Below, piece after piece: positions 10,842 to 19,977 of a stretch of DNA of 64,000 nt. This DNA is from Acetoanaerobium pronyense. Lineage in GTDB: Bacteria > Bacillota > Clostridia > Peptostreptococcales > Filifactoraceae. The stretch is taken from assembly GCF_017874355.1 (NCBI RefSeq), contig NZ_JAGGLI010000002.1, positions 62,001 to 126,000 on the forward strand, written 5' to 3'. The position numbers and the translations under genes are program-made. Numbering within the stretch: the first letter of the stretch is position 1; each line of letters starts with the position of its first letter. Below the pieces are notes generated by a model. That model ran no database searches and was not told the DNA's origin. It saw only the letters and a list, made by a program, of their open reading frames with translations.

Positions 10842-11588
10842 TTATTTTCTACATGAAAAAAATATTCTCTGTGCATCTTCACTTATGCTTTCACTATATT
10901 TAAAGTCCGAATAAACCAAAATATTTTCAAAGCCTGCATCCTCAAGTAGCTTTATCATTTTATCTGTTTTGTGGGCTTTTTGAATATGGGATTCTTCATA
11001 TCTTGCATAGTTTTTATTTTCCTTTTGAAAAATATTAATATCCATATGAACCGTTTCATCAAGTTCGTCATAAAAATTTTCCCATATGTATGCCTTATCA
11101 TCCTGAGTTTCTCCGAAGGTGTTGTTTCCTAAAACAACAGATAGCTTATAAAAGCTGCTTATATCAAATACAAAGGCTCCACCCTTTTTTAGTCTATCAT
11201 ATATATATTTGAATATATCTTTAAGTTCATTGTTTTCTAAAATATAATTGAAGGTGTCATTTACAGCTATAACACAATCAATCTCATATATATCAAGATC
11301 TAGTTCTGTAATATCCTGACTAAGAAAAAATACTTTCGAATCATATTCAAGGGTCTTTTCCCTTGCTATCTCAAGCATCTCATCCGAGTAATCTATCCCT
11401 ACTATTTCATAACCATTTTCTAAAAGCTTGAGGGTTATATTTCCAGTCCCACATCCTAGTTCAAGTATATTCTTTACATCACTACCCTGCTTTTTAATTA
11501 GATTGACTAAATATTCAAGCCACATATCATAATCTATCTCTTGCATCATATCATCGTATATCATAGGTAAATAAGTATATGCTTTCAT
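10842..11588 (-). CDS. SAM-dependent methyltransferase, class I
   Basis: The 248-residue Rossmann protein has the SAM-binding motif ILELGCGTGNITLKLLENGY (about 41-60), then VGIDYSDEMLEIAREK, and the acidic motif IDCVIAVNDTFNYIL. These identify a small-molecule or tRNA-type class I methyltransferase, but the substrate cannot be read from the sequence. AAGGGGAG precedes the ATG. The 5' leader contains a 9-bp inverted repeat (CTTACATAT at 11604-11612 with ATATGTAAG at 11640-11648) of unknown role. It is the first gene of a two-gene unit with hslO. Confidence 0.85.
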   Translation of the reverse strand: MKAYTYLPMIYDDMMQEIDYDMWLEYLVNLIKKQGSDVKNILELGCGTGNITLKLLENGYEIVGIDYSDEMLEIAREKTLEYDSKVFFLSQDITELDLDIYEIDCVIAVNDTFNYILENNELKDIFKYIYDRLKKGGAFVFDISSFYKLSVVLGNNTFGETQDDKAYIWENFYDELDETVHMDINIFQKENKNYARYEESHIQKAHKTDKMIKLLEDAGFENILVYSDFKYSESISEDAQRIFFSCRK

Positions 11589-11711
11589 GTAATCTCCCCT
11601 TATCTTACATATAATAATACTTATAGGAATGGATGTCCATATGTAAGATTTTTTAGAATAATCGTAAATATCTATATTTTACATCTTTTTCCTTCTCTGT
11701 TGCTTTTTGAA

Positions 11712-11740
11712 TTTATACTTGATATAATTTCACTTGTCCA
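11712..11740 (-). promoter_or_regulatory. Sigma-A promoter for the methyltransferase-hslO unit
   Basis: TGGACA (11740-11735), 17-bp spacer, TATAAA (11717-11712) on the minus strand. It lies between the upstream terminator and the methyltransferase start. Confidence 0.55.
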
Positions 11741-11785
11741 AAAGATAATACTATTTTCCCACTCCCCCTTTAGTATTTATCTTAT

Positions 11786-11816
11786 AAAAAGGAAGAGGCA
11801 TGCCTCTTCCTTTTTT
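11786..11816 (-). terminator. Terminator after the CPBP protease gene
   Basis: A near-perfect palindrome, AAAAGGAAGAGGCATGCCTCTTCCTTTTTT, with T runs on both sides. It closes the minus-strand unit that begins with the response regulator at 14731. Confidence 0.85.
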
Positions 11817-11827
11817 GTTATCTAAAA

Positions 11828-12763
11828 TCAGCTCATTAGATACATGTAGTTTATTATTATAAAAAATCCAACTGTAATCGCAATAGGTACATACGATAAA
11901 ATAGATGGTTTTTCTATTTTAGTAGCTACTACTTCAATATAATCATTGCTTTTCCTAAGGCTTTTGATTATTGATTTTAAAAGCAGGAAAGCTATAAGAG
12001 CAACTACAGCCAGCATAGAAAGCTCAATTATCATGGAAACTGGATCCTGAAATATAGATTCTAAATCTACAGATGTCTCTGGTCCATACACAGTCACTAA
12101 AAATCCTAGTGAAGCTGCTATTGCATTGTTGGCAGTATGGGCTATTATAGCAGGCCATACTGACCTTGTAATCCTTGTAACGTATCCATAGACTATTCCA
12201 AGAATTAGAGGTCCAGCAAAATTGTATATATTGAAGTGAAACAGTGCAAATAGGATTGCACTATAAAAAATCGAATACCTATAACCATATTCCTCATTTG
12301 CCCTAAGAAAAAATCCCCTAAACAATAACTCTTCACATACTCCTGGCAAAAGAGCCAGTATCAAAAGATAATAAAAAAGCTCAGTAGTATCTGTAGCCAT
12401 AGGAACCTGAGGAACATTATAATAACCAAGGTATCCCATGATATATATTATTATTAGATTGAAAAATACTGCTATAGGATAGGTTATAAATGTTATAACT
12501 ATAGCTTTTTTAATGTTTTCAAAGGTAGTTTTTTTAAGTCTCAAGTAGTTAAAAGCATTTAAAAGCTTTCTTCCGCCCTCTTTTATCTTTCCATCAAGGT
12601 CTGAAAAAACCTCTGCAAATATAAAGGCTGGCAGAGCAATAATCAAAAGCTCCGTTATTATAAGCCCTGTAAATATATCTCTCATCTGGAAATATGCCCC
12701 AAATGTGAGAAAAAGAACTGCTAGAGCTAAGTATAAGGTGTTGGATAAAAGGCTTTTCATCAA
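11828..12763 (-). CDS. CPBP family intramembrane glutamic endopeptidase
   Basis: A 311-residue multi-pass membrane protein. The conserved motifs are CEELLFRGFFLR (the paired Glu and Arg of motif 1, about 140-150), ALFHFNIYN (motif 2 His) and AHTANNAIAAS (motif 3 His/Asn). This is the Rce1/Abi-type membrane protease family; its substrate is unknown. Starts at TTG 12763 and ATG 12760 both fit AAGGAG. It begins 28 bases after the diguanylate cyclase gene, so it may be the last member of the signalling operon, although no functional link is evident from the sequence. Confidence 0.9.
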   Translation of the reverse strand: MMKSLLSNTLYLALAVLFLTFGAYFQMRDIFTGLIITELLIIALPAFIFAEVFSDLDGKIKEGGRKLLNAFNYLRLKKTTFENIKKAIVITFITYPIAVFFNLIIIYIMGYLGYYNVPQVPMATDTTELFYYLLILALLPGVCEELLFRGFFLRANEEYGYRYSIFYSAILFALFHFNIYNFAGPLILGIVYGYVTRITRSVWPAIIAHTANNAIAASLGFLVTVYGPETSVDLESIFQDPVSMIIELSMLAVVALIAFLLLKSIIKSLRKSNDYIEVVATKIEKPSILSYVPIAITVGFFIIINYMYLMS

Positions 12764-12791
12764 ATCAGAGCTCCTTATATTTCATATTTAT

Positions 12792-13742
12792 TTAAAATTT
12801 TGATATACTGTATCCGCATCTTCCCGATTGTTTTACTTCATAAAGGCTTTTATCTGCTTCAAGTAAAAGCTCCTTTGAAGAAATTCCATTCTCTGGATAA
12901 ATAGCAATCCCTATGGAGCAGCTTATTTCTATTGATTTATTTTCAATCATAAAAGGTTTTTTATAATTATTTATAATGGATTTTGCAATTTTTTCCACTT
13001 CTGATATATCAGCTAGGTTTGGAAGTATTACTATAAACTCATCCCCTGATATTCTTCCCACAAAATCACTTTTTCTGATACTCTTTTTTAGTATAGTTGA
13101 AAACAATTTCAAAACCTCGTCACCTACATGATGCCCATGGGTATCATTTATCATCTTAAGATAATCCACATCTATAAAACAAACTCCTAGCTTTTCACAT
13201 GCTACCTTTGAGAGTTCTAGCCACTGCTCAAGTCTCTGCATGACAAATGTTCTATTTGGGAGTCCTGTAAGAGGATCATGCAATGCCATAAGCTTGGTTT
13301 GCTGCTCCACTTTTTTCATTTCTGTGTTTTCTATCTCAAGGTCTTGTATAAAGTTTTTCATTTTTTGAACCTTTTTGTACTGGCTACTTATATCCGATAC
13401 CTGTATCAGCAAGAGCTCATTTTCTTTTAGTTTAGAAATTTGGAGATTTTGCATTACTGAATCATTTTCAGGGGTTTGAGAGTTTTGAAATAGATTTTTA
13501 TGAAGTGCTCCAGATAAAAACCTAGAATTTCCCGTTTTAATTACATCTTCTATAATTTCCATATAAGACTTTTCTTTTAATTTTGGGGCATATAAAAAGA
13601 TTTTCTGCCCAAGAGAATCCTCTTTACTTATATGATTTTTTTTGACCATCCATTGATTCCATGAAACTATATTCATATTAATATCTATGATTACTACTCC
13701 TATGTCTAATTTATCAATTAAATCATCTAAAAAATCATTCAT
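12792..13742 (-). CDS. Diguanylate cyclase with N-terminal PAS-like domain
   Basis: Predicted to make cyclic di-GMP from two GTP. The N-terminal part (about 1-120) resembles a PAS sensor (LDIGVVIIDINMNIVSWNQW), followed by a short coiled coil and a GGDEF domain (about 155-315) with LTGLPNR and the active-site form SGDEF. RKSD lies five residues before SGDEF and matches the RxxD product-inhibition site, so feedback control is likely. There is no membrane segment, so it is cytosolic. The gene overlaps the end of the CheC-type gene. The start may be either of two adjacent ATGs (13745 or 13742). Confidence 0.9.
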   Translation of the reverse strand: MNDFLDDLIDKLDIGVVIIDINMNIVSWNQWMVKKNHISKEDSLGQKIFLYAPKLKEKSYMEIIEDVIKTGNSRFLSGALHKNLFQNSQTPENDSVMQNLQISKLKENELLLIQVSDISSQYKKVQKMKNFIQDLEIENTEMKKVEQQTKLMALHDPLTGLPNRTFVMQRLEQWLELSKVACEKLGVCFIDVDYLKMINDTHGHHVGDEVLKLFSTILKKSIRKSDFVGRISGDEFIVILPNLADISEVEKIAKSIINNYKKPFMIENKSIEISCSIGIAIYPENGISSKELLLEADKSLYEVKQSGRCGYSISKF

Positions 13743-14367
13743 CATATTCTCCTAAGATTTCATCAATTTTTCTTATTAGCATATTGAGAGATTCAAGACC
13801 AAGAGCAACTACTACCGCACCTTCTACCTGAGTTTCTTCAAGGAAAAAGCTGGTATACATTATAAGCATATAAACACTTGATTTCAAGTACATTTTTTGT
13901 TCGTTTTCAGAAACAAAAATAAGTTCTACATCTGGTATAGAAAAATCAACTTTTGTGCCAATTAGATTTGAAAATTCTCCAATTATAGAATTAAGAATCA
14001 CATTACTAATTTCTTTTAAAACGTCAAAGTCTGTATCTATAAGATGAATATCCTCAGGATTATAGGAGTATGAAGTATCATATTCTCCCATACATGAATC
14101 AACTAATATCTTAGCTTTTTCTGCAGGGAATATTAACATTGCCTTCCCTGAAAAATCATCTCCAAATTTCATAGAAGAAGATACTATGTGCCCATGCTGA
14201 AAAAGAGGCCTATTGCTCTTTGTCATATTCCTCACGTCAATCACTTCTATTTCAGGAACCTTTAGAAGAACCCTTTGATTTGCCATTTCGGAAAGCATGT
14301 TTGCAGACTTCCCTATAAATACATTTATATGCTCTTTCAAAAGGTCATTTTGATCTTCATTTAACAC
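13735..14367 (-). CDS. CheC-family phosphatase
   Basis: CheC proteins remove phosphate from response regulators such as CheY. The 210 residues contain both copies of the phosphatase signature D-x3-E-x2-N-x22-P: first at DLLKEHIN with its Pro at VPEI, second at DVLKEISN with its Pro at IPDV. SGKAMLIFPAEKAKILV lies between them, as in CheC. Both sites are complete, so the protein should be active. It sits directly behind a CheY-like regulator and overlaps a diguanylate cyclase gene. The set looks like a compact phospho-signalling module, not the main chemotaxis operon. Confidence 0.85.
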   Translation of the reverse strand: MLNEDQNDLLKEHINVFIGKSANMLSEMANQRVLLKVPEIEVIDVRNMTKSNRPLFQHGHIVSSSMKFGDDFSGKAMLIFPAEKAKILVDSCMGEYDTSYSYNPEDIHLIDTDFDVLKEISNVILNSIIGEFSNLIGTKVDFSIPDVELIFVSENEQKMYLKSSVYMLIMYTSFFLEETQVEGAVVVALGLESLNMLIRKIDEILGEYDE

Positions 14368-14368
14368 T

Positions 14369-14731
14369 TTAAGCCCCCCCTAAAATATCAATTAATGTCT
14401 GGAGCTTTTCTGGGTTTAGCGGTTTATTTATTTGATGCTTTATATTTAAGGCTTCTAGCTCTTCCTTTGTTCCTTTTTGTATATCCGCAGAAATAACTAT
14501 AACATTAGGGTTTTTCCCCGCATCATTAAGCTTTTTTATTAATTCCTGACCAGTCATCTCTGGCATTAAAAGGTCTGTAACAAGCCATTTGGGATTATGC
14601 TCATCCCAGCAGTCCCATACTTCTTTTCCATTTACACAGCTTATTATTTCAATATTCTCTATATTGGTTTTAATGGATTTCACTATAATATTTCTCACAA
14701 AAGAAGAATCGTCAGCCACTATTATTTTCAA
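14369..14731 (-). CDS. CheY-like single-domain response regulator
   Basis: A stand-alone receiver domain of 120 residues. The acidic pocket is VADDSS (Asp pair, about 6-7), the phospho-acceptor Asp lies in WLVTDLLMPEMTG (about residue 53), the switch Ser is in VISAD and the conserved Lys in NKPLNP. No output domain is present, so it acts by protein contact. The start is TTG, with AGGAGG eight bases upstream. It is immediately followed by its likely phosphatase (CheC type) and by a diguanylate cyclase. No histidine kinase is adjacent. Confidence 0.9.
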   Translation of the reverse strand: MKIIVADDSSFVRNIIVKSIKTNIENIEIISCVNGKEVWDCWDEHNPKWLVTDLLMPEMTGQELIKKLNDAGKNPNVIVISADIQKGTKEELEALNIKHQINKPLNPEKLQTLIDILGGA

Positions 14732-14830
14732 TTTTTATGCCTCCTGTATAGAATACTTTGAATTAATCTAATTATTACTTTATTATATCATATCCCAAAG
14801 TACAGCTTTTTAATCTTTATAAATATAACT

Positions 14831-14877
14831 AAAAAAAGCCCTTCATCTTTGTATTGTTTAAATAAGATGAAAGGCTT
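14831..14877 (-). terminator. Terminator after hpt
   Basis: AAGCCTTTCATCTT and AAGATGAAGGGCTT form a 14-bp stem with one mismatch on the minus strand, followed by seven T. Confidence 0.8.
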
Positions 14878-14886
14878 AATATATCT

Positions 14887-15429
14887 TTAGTCTCTGTCTT
14901 TATCTGTTACTGCAAATACATATGGAATGTTTCTATAATAATCTCCATAGTTAAGTCCATATCCTACTACAAATTTATCTTCTATAGTAAAGCCTACATA
15001 ATTTGCATCTACTTCTGCTTGCCTTCTGCTCGGCTTGTCTAGTAGTACGCAACAAGCTACTGAGTTTGGTCCTTTTTCCTTTAAATGCTTCAGCACAAAG
15101 TTCATTGTAATTCCTGAATCCACTATATCATCAACTACTAAAACGTCGTACCCTTCTAAATTGTCATTTACATCAGACACTACTTTCACAGTTCCGCTAG
15201 TGCTTTCACTGTGTCCATAACTTGATGTAGTCATAAATCCTATTTTAACAGGAAGATCTATTGCTCTAACAAGGTCAGCAGTAAATACAAAGCTTCCTTT
15301 AAGTAGAGAAATTACAAAAAGTTTTTTTCCTTTGTAATCCTTTGTTATCTGCTCACCTAACTCTTTCACTCTATTTTTAATATCCTCTTCAGAACAGAGT
15401 ACTTCCCATACCTTTTTATCAATATCCAT
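14887..15429 (-). CDS. hpt: Hypoxanthine phosphoribosyltransferase
   Basis: Purine salvage: joins hypoxanthine (or guanine) to PRPP. The 180-residue cytosolic enzyme carries the PRPP-binding motif VLVVDDIVDSGITM (about 97-110), the flexible loop with FMTTSSYGHSEST, and the purine-site phrase KFVVGYGLNYGDYYRNIPYV near the C-terminus. Length and motifs fit the bacterial HPRT family. GGAGGTAGG precedes the ATG. It is a single-gene unit with a near-consensus promoter and its own terminator. Confidence 0.96.
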   Translation of the reverse strand: MDIDKKVWEVLCSEEDIKNRVKELGEQITKDYKGKKLFVISLLKGSFVFTADLVRAIDLPVKIGFMTTSSYGHSESTSGTVKVVSDVNDNLEGYDVLVVDDIVDSGITMNFVLKHLKEKGPNSVACCVLLDKPSRRQAEVDANYVGFTIEDKFVVGYGLNYGDYYRNIPYVFAVTDKDRD

Positions 15430-15458
15430 TTCCTACCTCCAAACAATATTTGATGATA

Positions 15459-15487
15459 ATTGTAAATAATAAGCATAATTTTGTCAA
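15459..15487 (-). promoter_or_regulatory. Sigma-A promoter of hpt
   Basis: TTGACA (15487-15482), 17-bp spacer, TACAAT (15464-15459) on the minus strand: a full consensus -35 with one mismatch in the -10. Confidence 0.85.
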
Positions 15488-15493
15488 CGACTT

Positions 15494-15655
15494 CTATCTA
15501 CTATTCCCCTCATCTTTAAAAAATTCCTTTGCAAGCTGAGTCTTTCTTATTTCTTTTAATACCTTTAATATCTGATTTAGGGTATATTGTATGCTTACTA
15601 GAATTAAAAACAGTATAAAAATAAATGTTATTAAATAATTCATATTGAGATTCAT
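15494..15655 (-). CDS. Small single-pass membrane protein (53 aa)
   Basis: The translated frame starts MNLNMNYLITFIFILFLILV, giving one hydrophobic helix at about residues 7-22. A basic, amphipathic tail with KVLKEIRKT follows. AAGGAG stands seven bases before the ATG, and a very good sigma-A promoter (TTGATA-17-TATAAT) lies about 55 bases further up, so I consider the gene real although it is short. The stop lies just before the -35 of hpt. I do not recognise a family. The topology suggests an N-terminal anchor with a cytosolic helix, as in small modulators of membrane complexes, but that is a guess. Confidence 0.7.
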   Translation of the reverse strand: MNLNMNYLITFIFILFLILVSIQYTLNQILKVLKEIRKTQLAKEFFKDEGNSR

Positions 15656-15706
15656 ATTATTTCTCCTTAAAATCTTTAAAACTAAACTCTCTTTACCTTT
15701 ATTGTG

Positions 15707-15735
15707 ATTATACGTGAGTATCCTATTAATATCAA
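15707..15735 (-). promoter_or_regulatory. Sigma-A promoter of the 53-aa membrane protein
   Basis: TTGATA (15735-15730), 17-bp spacer, TATAAT (15712-15707) on the minus strand. It is the only gene start it can serve before hpt. Confidence 0.75.
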
Positions 15736-15857
15736 GAATATAAACTTGCTTATATGAAGTATATTCCTATTGATATATTTCCTCTTTGGTGGCACAATAA
15801 AGCTATACTTTAATTAATGAAATTATATTATTTAAAATTTATATATGAGGTGATTAG

Positions 15858-16391
15858 ATGTTTGAAAAATCCTCCAATGAACTTGCCATTAACAAACTAT
15901 ATATTTTGTATATTTTGTCAAAAATGGAAATTCCCCTTAGCAATAGTCAGATTATAAATATATTTATGGAAAATGATATACTGGATTATTTTTCTCTCCA
16001 GCAATATCTTCATGAACTTAAGGATGCAAACCTTGTCAGCTCTATAGAGGAAGAGGGACACTCTTTGTTTAGCATATCTCCTAAAGGAATCACGGCCCTT
16101 AAGTATTTTGAAAATAGAATCCCATCAGGTACAAAGGATTCTCTTGATGTATATGTATTTGAAAACAGAGAAAATATCCTAAGAGATAGAGAAGTAAAGG
16201 CTGAGTTTAAAAAAATCAAGGATGGAGAATTTGATGTAAAGCTTCAGATTTTGGATGGAAAGATACCTTATATAAACATAGATTTAAAGGTTCCTACAAA
16301 TAAGACCGCTAAAACTATTTGTGACAACTGGAAGGAAGATGCATCTAATATATATAGCTCTATTATTGAAAGTCTGATAAATCATTCCTAG
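15858..16391 (+). CDS. DUF4364 family protein
   Basis: A 177-residue soluble protein that I recognise as DUF4364, a clostridial family of unknown function. The first 80 residues have the look of a winged helix (NKLYILYILSKMEIPLSNSQI, then LHELKDANLVSSIEEEGHSLFSISPKGI), as in PadR/MarR-type regulators. The rest is mixed alpha/beta. GAGGTGATTAG directly precedes the ATG. It is one of few plus-strand genes and may be co-transcribed with the TSCPD gene 70 bases downstream. A regulatory role is inferred only from the predicted fold. Confidence 0.8.
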   Translation: MFEKSSNELAINKLYILYILSKMEIPLSNSQIINIFMENDILDYFSLQQYLHELKDANLVSSIEEEGHSLFSISPKGITALKYFENRIPSGTKDSLDVYVFENRENILRDREVKAEFKKIKDGEFDVKLQILDGKIPYINIDLKVPTNKTAKTICDNWKEDASNIYSSIIESLINHS

Positions 16392-16461
16392 ATATTGACA
16401 CATGAAGTCTTATATCTCATAATGTTATTGATAAATCAAAAGTATATTCAGGAGGAAAAGA

Positions 16462-16722
16462 ATGCTTACATATAAGACCAGCGGAGTTTGCGCTAGAGAG
16501 ATAAAATTCGAAGTTGAAGATGGTAAAATTACATCAGTTGATTTTGTTGGAGGATGTCCAGGAAATCTCATTGGACTTTCAAGCCTTGTAGAAGGAATGG
16601 ATGTGCAGGAGGCAATAGACAGACTTTCCGACATCAGATGTGGAAACAAAAAGACATCATGTCCAGACCAGTTTTCAAAGGCTTTAAAAAGCTTTATGGA
16701 TTCATCTACTGAATCAGCTTAA
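16462..16722 (+). CDS. TSCPD domain-containing protein (TIGR03905 type)
   Basis: An 86-residue protein containing TSCPDQFSKAL near the C-terminus and conserved cysteines in SGVCAREIKFEV, GGCPGNLIGL and IRCGNKKTSC. This matches the short stand-alone TSCPD family; the same domain occurs at the end of some ribonucleotide reductases. The cysteines suggest metal or redox binding, which is inference. AGGAGGAAAAGA precedes the ATG. It follows the DUF4364 gene and has a terminator downstream. Confidence 0.85.
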   Translation: MLTYKTSGVCAREIKFEVEDGKITSVDFVGGCPGNLIGLSSLVEGMDVQEAIDRLSDIRCGNKKTSCPDQFSKALKSFMDSSTESA

Positions 16723-16779
16723 TTAAATAATCCAAGATTGAAACCTAGTTTATATAGTTTTAAAACTAATCCACAATAT

Positions 16780-16808
16780 AAGGGGCTATCCGAAAATAGC
16801 CTCTTTTA
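16780..16808 (+). terminator. Terminator after the TSCPD gene
   Basis: AAGGGGCTAT, a short loop, then AATAGCCTCTTTT. It separates the plus-strand pair from the convergent hsdR. Confidence 0.7.
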
Positions 16809-16876
16809 TTATGAAAAAAGTATTAAATTAATTCTATCTTTAGATATATTAATTCAATCACTTACTTTCTTCTTTT

Positions 16877-19800
16877 CTAGATTTTTCCTCCCACCCCTTT
16901 AAACTTCTCCACAAAAGCAGCTATCTTTTGAAATACGCTCTGCTTTTTTGTAAGGTACTGAGGGTTAAGAGGACTCATCTTAGGAAGGATTTCATTTAGC
17001 TCAGTTCCATTTTGACTTGCATATTCTTTTTTTAATGAGCTTAATATATATCTCTTTGCAGCTTCTTCATTGAGTTTTTCTGAGGCTATCAATTCTTCTG
17101 CCTCACGCTGCTGCTCTGCCTGGGCAAATGTAAAGAATTCATCTATGATGCTAGCCTTATCTTTGATTTTGTCTAGGTCTGTCTGATTTATAAAGTCAAC
17201 TACTAGGCTTTCTTTTGCACGGTTTCCCACACTAGAACGAATGAGTCTACGCACATCCTCAACTAGGGCTTCCTTGTCCTTTGATTTCTTGTTGTGCTCA
17301 AATATAAGCTCTAGAATATAATCCAAATTGATTTCTTGGGATTTAAGTAAATCCACTTCAAATACAACATCATCCCAATCAATATTAGATTTTTCTTTTT
17401 CCTCTCCAGCTTTTTCTCTTCTTATCCAATCTCGAATATCATTGTAGCTAGAACGGTAATCTTGGATGGTTCTTTCGCTTGGAACTTCAATTTCTTTCAT
17501 AGCCTTTATTTCTTCATCACTTAGGTAGTAAACCTCTTTGAATTTTTCTACTTCTTCTGGGTTCGTAATATCCAGTTCTTGAACTGCTTTTAGTCCAGTG
17601 AATTCATCATAATTTTGAAGAATGTTTTCAACTCTTAAATATTCACCAAATAGCTTAGCGAAATCTTTTTTATCCTTTTCCGTACTTATGTTGTCTATAT
17701 CTGGGAATCTCTCTTTTAATTCTTTTACTACATCAAGATATCCTCTTCTAGCTTCTCCAGTTGTGATATCAACAAAACCATTCATATATTCAGTATAACT
17801 TTTTTCTAGAACAACATTTTTAGTGTTTTTGTCTCCAAATAATGTAATTGCATCTATAGTTGCTTGTTCTAAGTCTCTAAAGGTAATGATATTGCCAAAG
17901 GTTTTAGTAGAATCATATATACGGTTTGTCCTGGAATATGCTTGGATAAGTCCATGATACCTAAGATTTTTGTCCACAAATAAAGTGTTTAAAGTAGAGG
18001 CATCAAATCCTGTCAAAAACATCCCTACAACAATGAGTAAATCAATTTCTTTTTCCTTTACTCTTTTAGCTAGATCTCTATAGTAATTTTGAAACTCACT
18101 ACTTTCCACAGTATAATTGGTCTTGAACATAGCATTGTAATCTTTAATGGCTAAACTCAGGAACTCTTTTGCACTAGAGTCCATAGCTGAGGGTTCAAAG
18201 GTTTCATCTAATATCTCCCCTATAGCACTTTGCTCCTCATTTGCTGCAAATGAAAATATAGTAGCTATTTTCAGAGGTTTTTCACTATCCTTTTGAAGAT
18301 TATTTAGAGCTTCATAATATAGCTTGGCTGCATCTACGCTGCTAACTGCAAACATAGCATTAAATCCTTTTGCATTAGGAATTAACCTATGGGTTTTTGT
18401 TTTAAAGTTATTGAGGATGTACTGGGATATTTCTTTAATCCTTACAGGATGAAGAAGAGCTTCTTTATTTTCTGCAGCAGTAAGTTTCTTTTCATCTTGC
18501 TCAGATTCTATATCTTTGAACTTTGGGCGTACATCATTGTAGTCTACTTTGAATTTAAGTACCTTTTCATCCCTTATGGCATCAGTGATTACATAAGAAT
18601 GTAGCTCCCTGCCAAATACTGTGGCTGTGGTTTCAGAGCCTAGAGCATTTTCAGGGAATATAGGAGTGCCTGTAAAGCCAAATTGATAGAACTTTTTAAA
18701 CTTCTTATTTATATTTTTTTGAGCTTCACCAAATTGTGAGCGGTGAGCTTCATCAAAAATAAACACCACCTGCTTATCATATATAGCTAGGTCTGTTTCA
18801 CTTTTCATTAGATTATTTAGCTTTTGAATAGTAGTAACAATAATCTTGTTATCATCCTTCCCTATATTTCGCTTTAGTCCTATTGTGTTTTCTGAGCCAT
18901 TGACACTATCAGGAGAAAAACGCTGGTATTCCTTCATAGTCTGATAGTCTAAGTCCTTTCTATCTACCACAAAAAATACCTTGTCAATAAAGCTAAGCTC
19001 AGTAGCTAGTCTAGCAGCTTTAAAACTAGTAAGAGTCTTACCAGATCCTGTAGTATGCCAGATATATCCGCCACTTTCAGTAGTTCTCCACTTCTTGGCT
19101 TGATATGAGCTTTCTATCTTCCATAATATTCTCTCAGTAGCAGCTATCTGATATGGACGCATGATAAGAAGAATATCGCTAGTATCAAACACTGAGTATT
19201 TGAGTAATACACTTAGCAGAGTATTTTTCTGAAAAAATGTAGCAGTAAAATCCTTTAAATCCTTGATAAGAGTATTATCTGATTTTGCCCAGTTCATAGT
19301 AAAATCAAAGCTGTTCTTGTCACGCTTTGTAGTATTAGCAAAATATCTACTATCAGTACCATTAGAAATCACAAAAATCTGGATGTACTTGTATAAAGAG
19401 TTGTCTGAGTTAAAGCTCTCTTTACTGTATCTATGGACTTGATTAAAGGCTTCACGTATTGCAACCCCACGTTTTTTCAGCTCTACTTGTACAAGAGGTA
19501 GACCATTAACCAAGATAGTCACATCATATCTATTGGCATGAGAACCTTTTTGTTCAAATTGAGAAATAACCTGCACTTTATTTCTTGCAATATTCTTTTT
19601 ATCTACTAGATAGATGTTTTGAATATGCCCATCATCAAACACAAAATCAAATATATAATTATCGTGAATCTTGCGAGTCTTGTCAATATGATTATCACTA
19701 GGCTTGTCTAAATACTGCTCACAAAATCTGACCCACTCAGCATCAGTAAACTTAACTTTATTAAGCTCTTCTAGCTGAATACGCACATTAGATAACATCT

Positions 19801-19975
19801 TTTCAGTTGTATTCATTCCCTGTACATATTCATAGCCTTGACTTTCTAAATCAGTAATAAATTCCCTCTCTAGATTGTATTCGCTCTGATAGGCTTCATT
19901 TACCTGAGGACACTTAGTATATTTATCTAAAACTATGAATTTTTTTGATTCTGCAATAGTTTTATACTCTGCCAT
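16877..19975 (-). CDS. hsdR: Type I restriction enzyme, R subunit
   Basis: Motor and nuclease of a type I restriction system. The 1032 residues start with a PD-(D/E)xK nuclease: [10 protein letters not shown] (Asp151) and VELKK (Glu165, Lys167). Next is a superfamily 2 translocase with Walker A HTTGSGKT (about 307-314), the DEAD-like box FIFDEAHRS and motif III FGFTGTP. A helical C-terminal assembly region follows. All motifs are intact. Its catalytic residue numbers equal those I recall for EcoR124I, which points to the type IC-like branch. A ribosome binding site lies inside the end of hsdS, two bases separate the genes, and the operon order is M, RhuM, S, R. Confidence 0.97.
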   Translation of the reverse strand: MAEYKTIAESKKFIVLDKYTKCPQVNEAYQSEYNLEREFITDLESQGYEYVQGMNTTEKMLSNVRIQLEELNKVKFTDAEWVRFCEQYLDKPSDNHIDKTRKIHDNYIFDFVFDDGHIQNIYLVDKKNIARNKVQVISQFEQKGSHANRYDVTILVNGLPLVQVELKKRGVAIREAFNQVHRYSKESFNSDNSLYKYIQIFVISNGTDSRYFANTTKRDKNSFDFTMNWAKSDNTLIKDLKDFTATFFQKNTLLSVLLKYSVFDTSDILLIMRPYQIAATERILWKIESSYQAKKWRTTESGGYIWHTTGSGKTLTSFKAARLATELSFIDKVFFVVDRKDLDYQTMKEYQRFSPDSVNGSENTIGLKRNIGKDDNKIIVTTIQKLNNLMKSETDLAIYDKQVVFIFDEAHRSQFGEAQKNINKKFKKFYQFGFTGTPIFPENALGSETTATVFGRELHSYVITDAIRDEKVLKFKVDYNDVRPKFKDIESEQDEKKLTAAENKEALLHPVRIKEISQYILNNFKTKTHRLIPNAKGFNAMFAVSSVDAAKLYYEALNNLQKDSEKPLKIATIFSFAANEEQSAIGEILDETFEPSAMDSSAKEFLSLAIKDYNAMFKTNYTVESSEFQNYYRDLAKRVKEKEIDLLIVVGMFLTGFDASTLNTLFVDKNLRYHGLIQAYSRTNRIYDSTKTFGNIITFRDLEQATIDAITLFGDKNTKNVVLEKSYTEYMNGFVDITTGEARRGYLDVVKELKERFPDIDNISTEKDKKDFAKLFGEYLRVENILQNYDEFTGLKAVQELDITNPEEVEKFKEVYYLSDEEIKAMKEIEVPSERTIQDYRSSYNDIRDWIRREKAGEEKEKSNIDWDDVVFEVDLLKSQEINLDYILELIFEHNKKSKDKEALVEDVRRLIRSSVGNRAKESLVVDFINQTDLDKIKDKASIIDEFFTFAQAEQQREAEELIASEKLNEEAAKRYILSSLKKEYASQNGTELNEILPKMSPLNPQYLTKKQSVFQKIAAFVEKFKGVGGKI

Positions 19976-19977
19976 GA

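Noticed and set aside
15792-15806. Possible sigma-54 promoter (TGGCAC...GC) before the DUF4364 gene
   Set aside because: The GG-GC distance is nine instead of ten bases and the TT of the -12 element is missing. No enhancer-binding activator is nearby.
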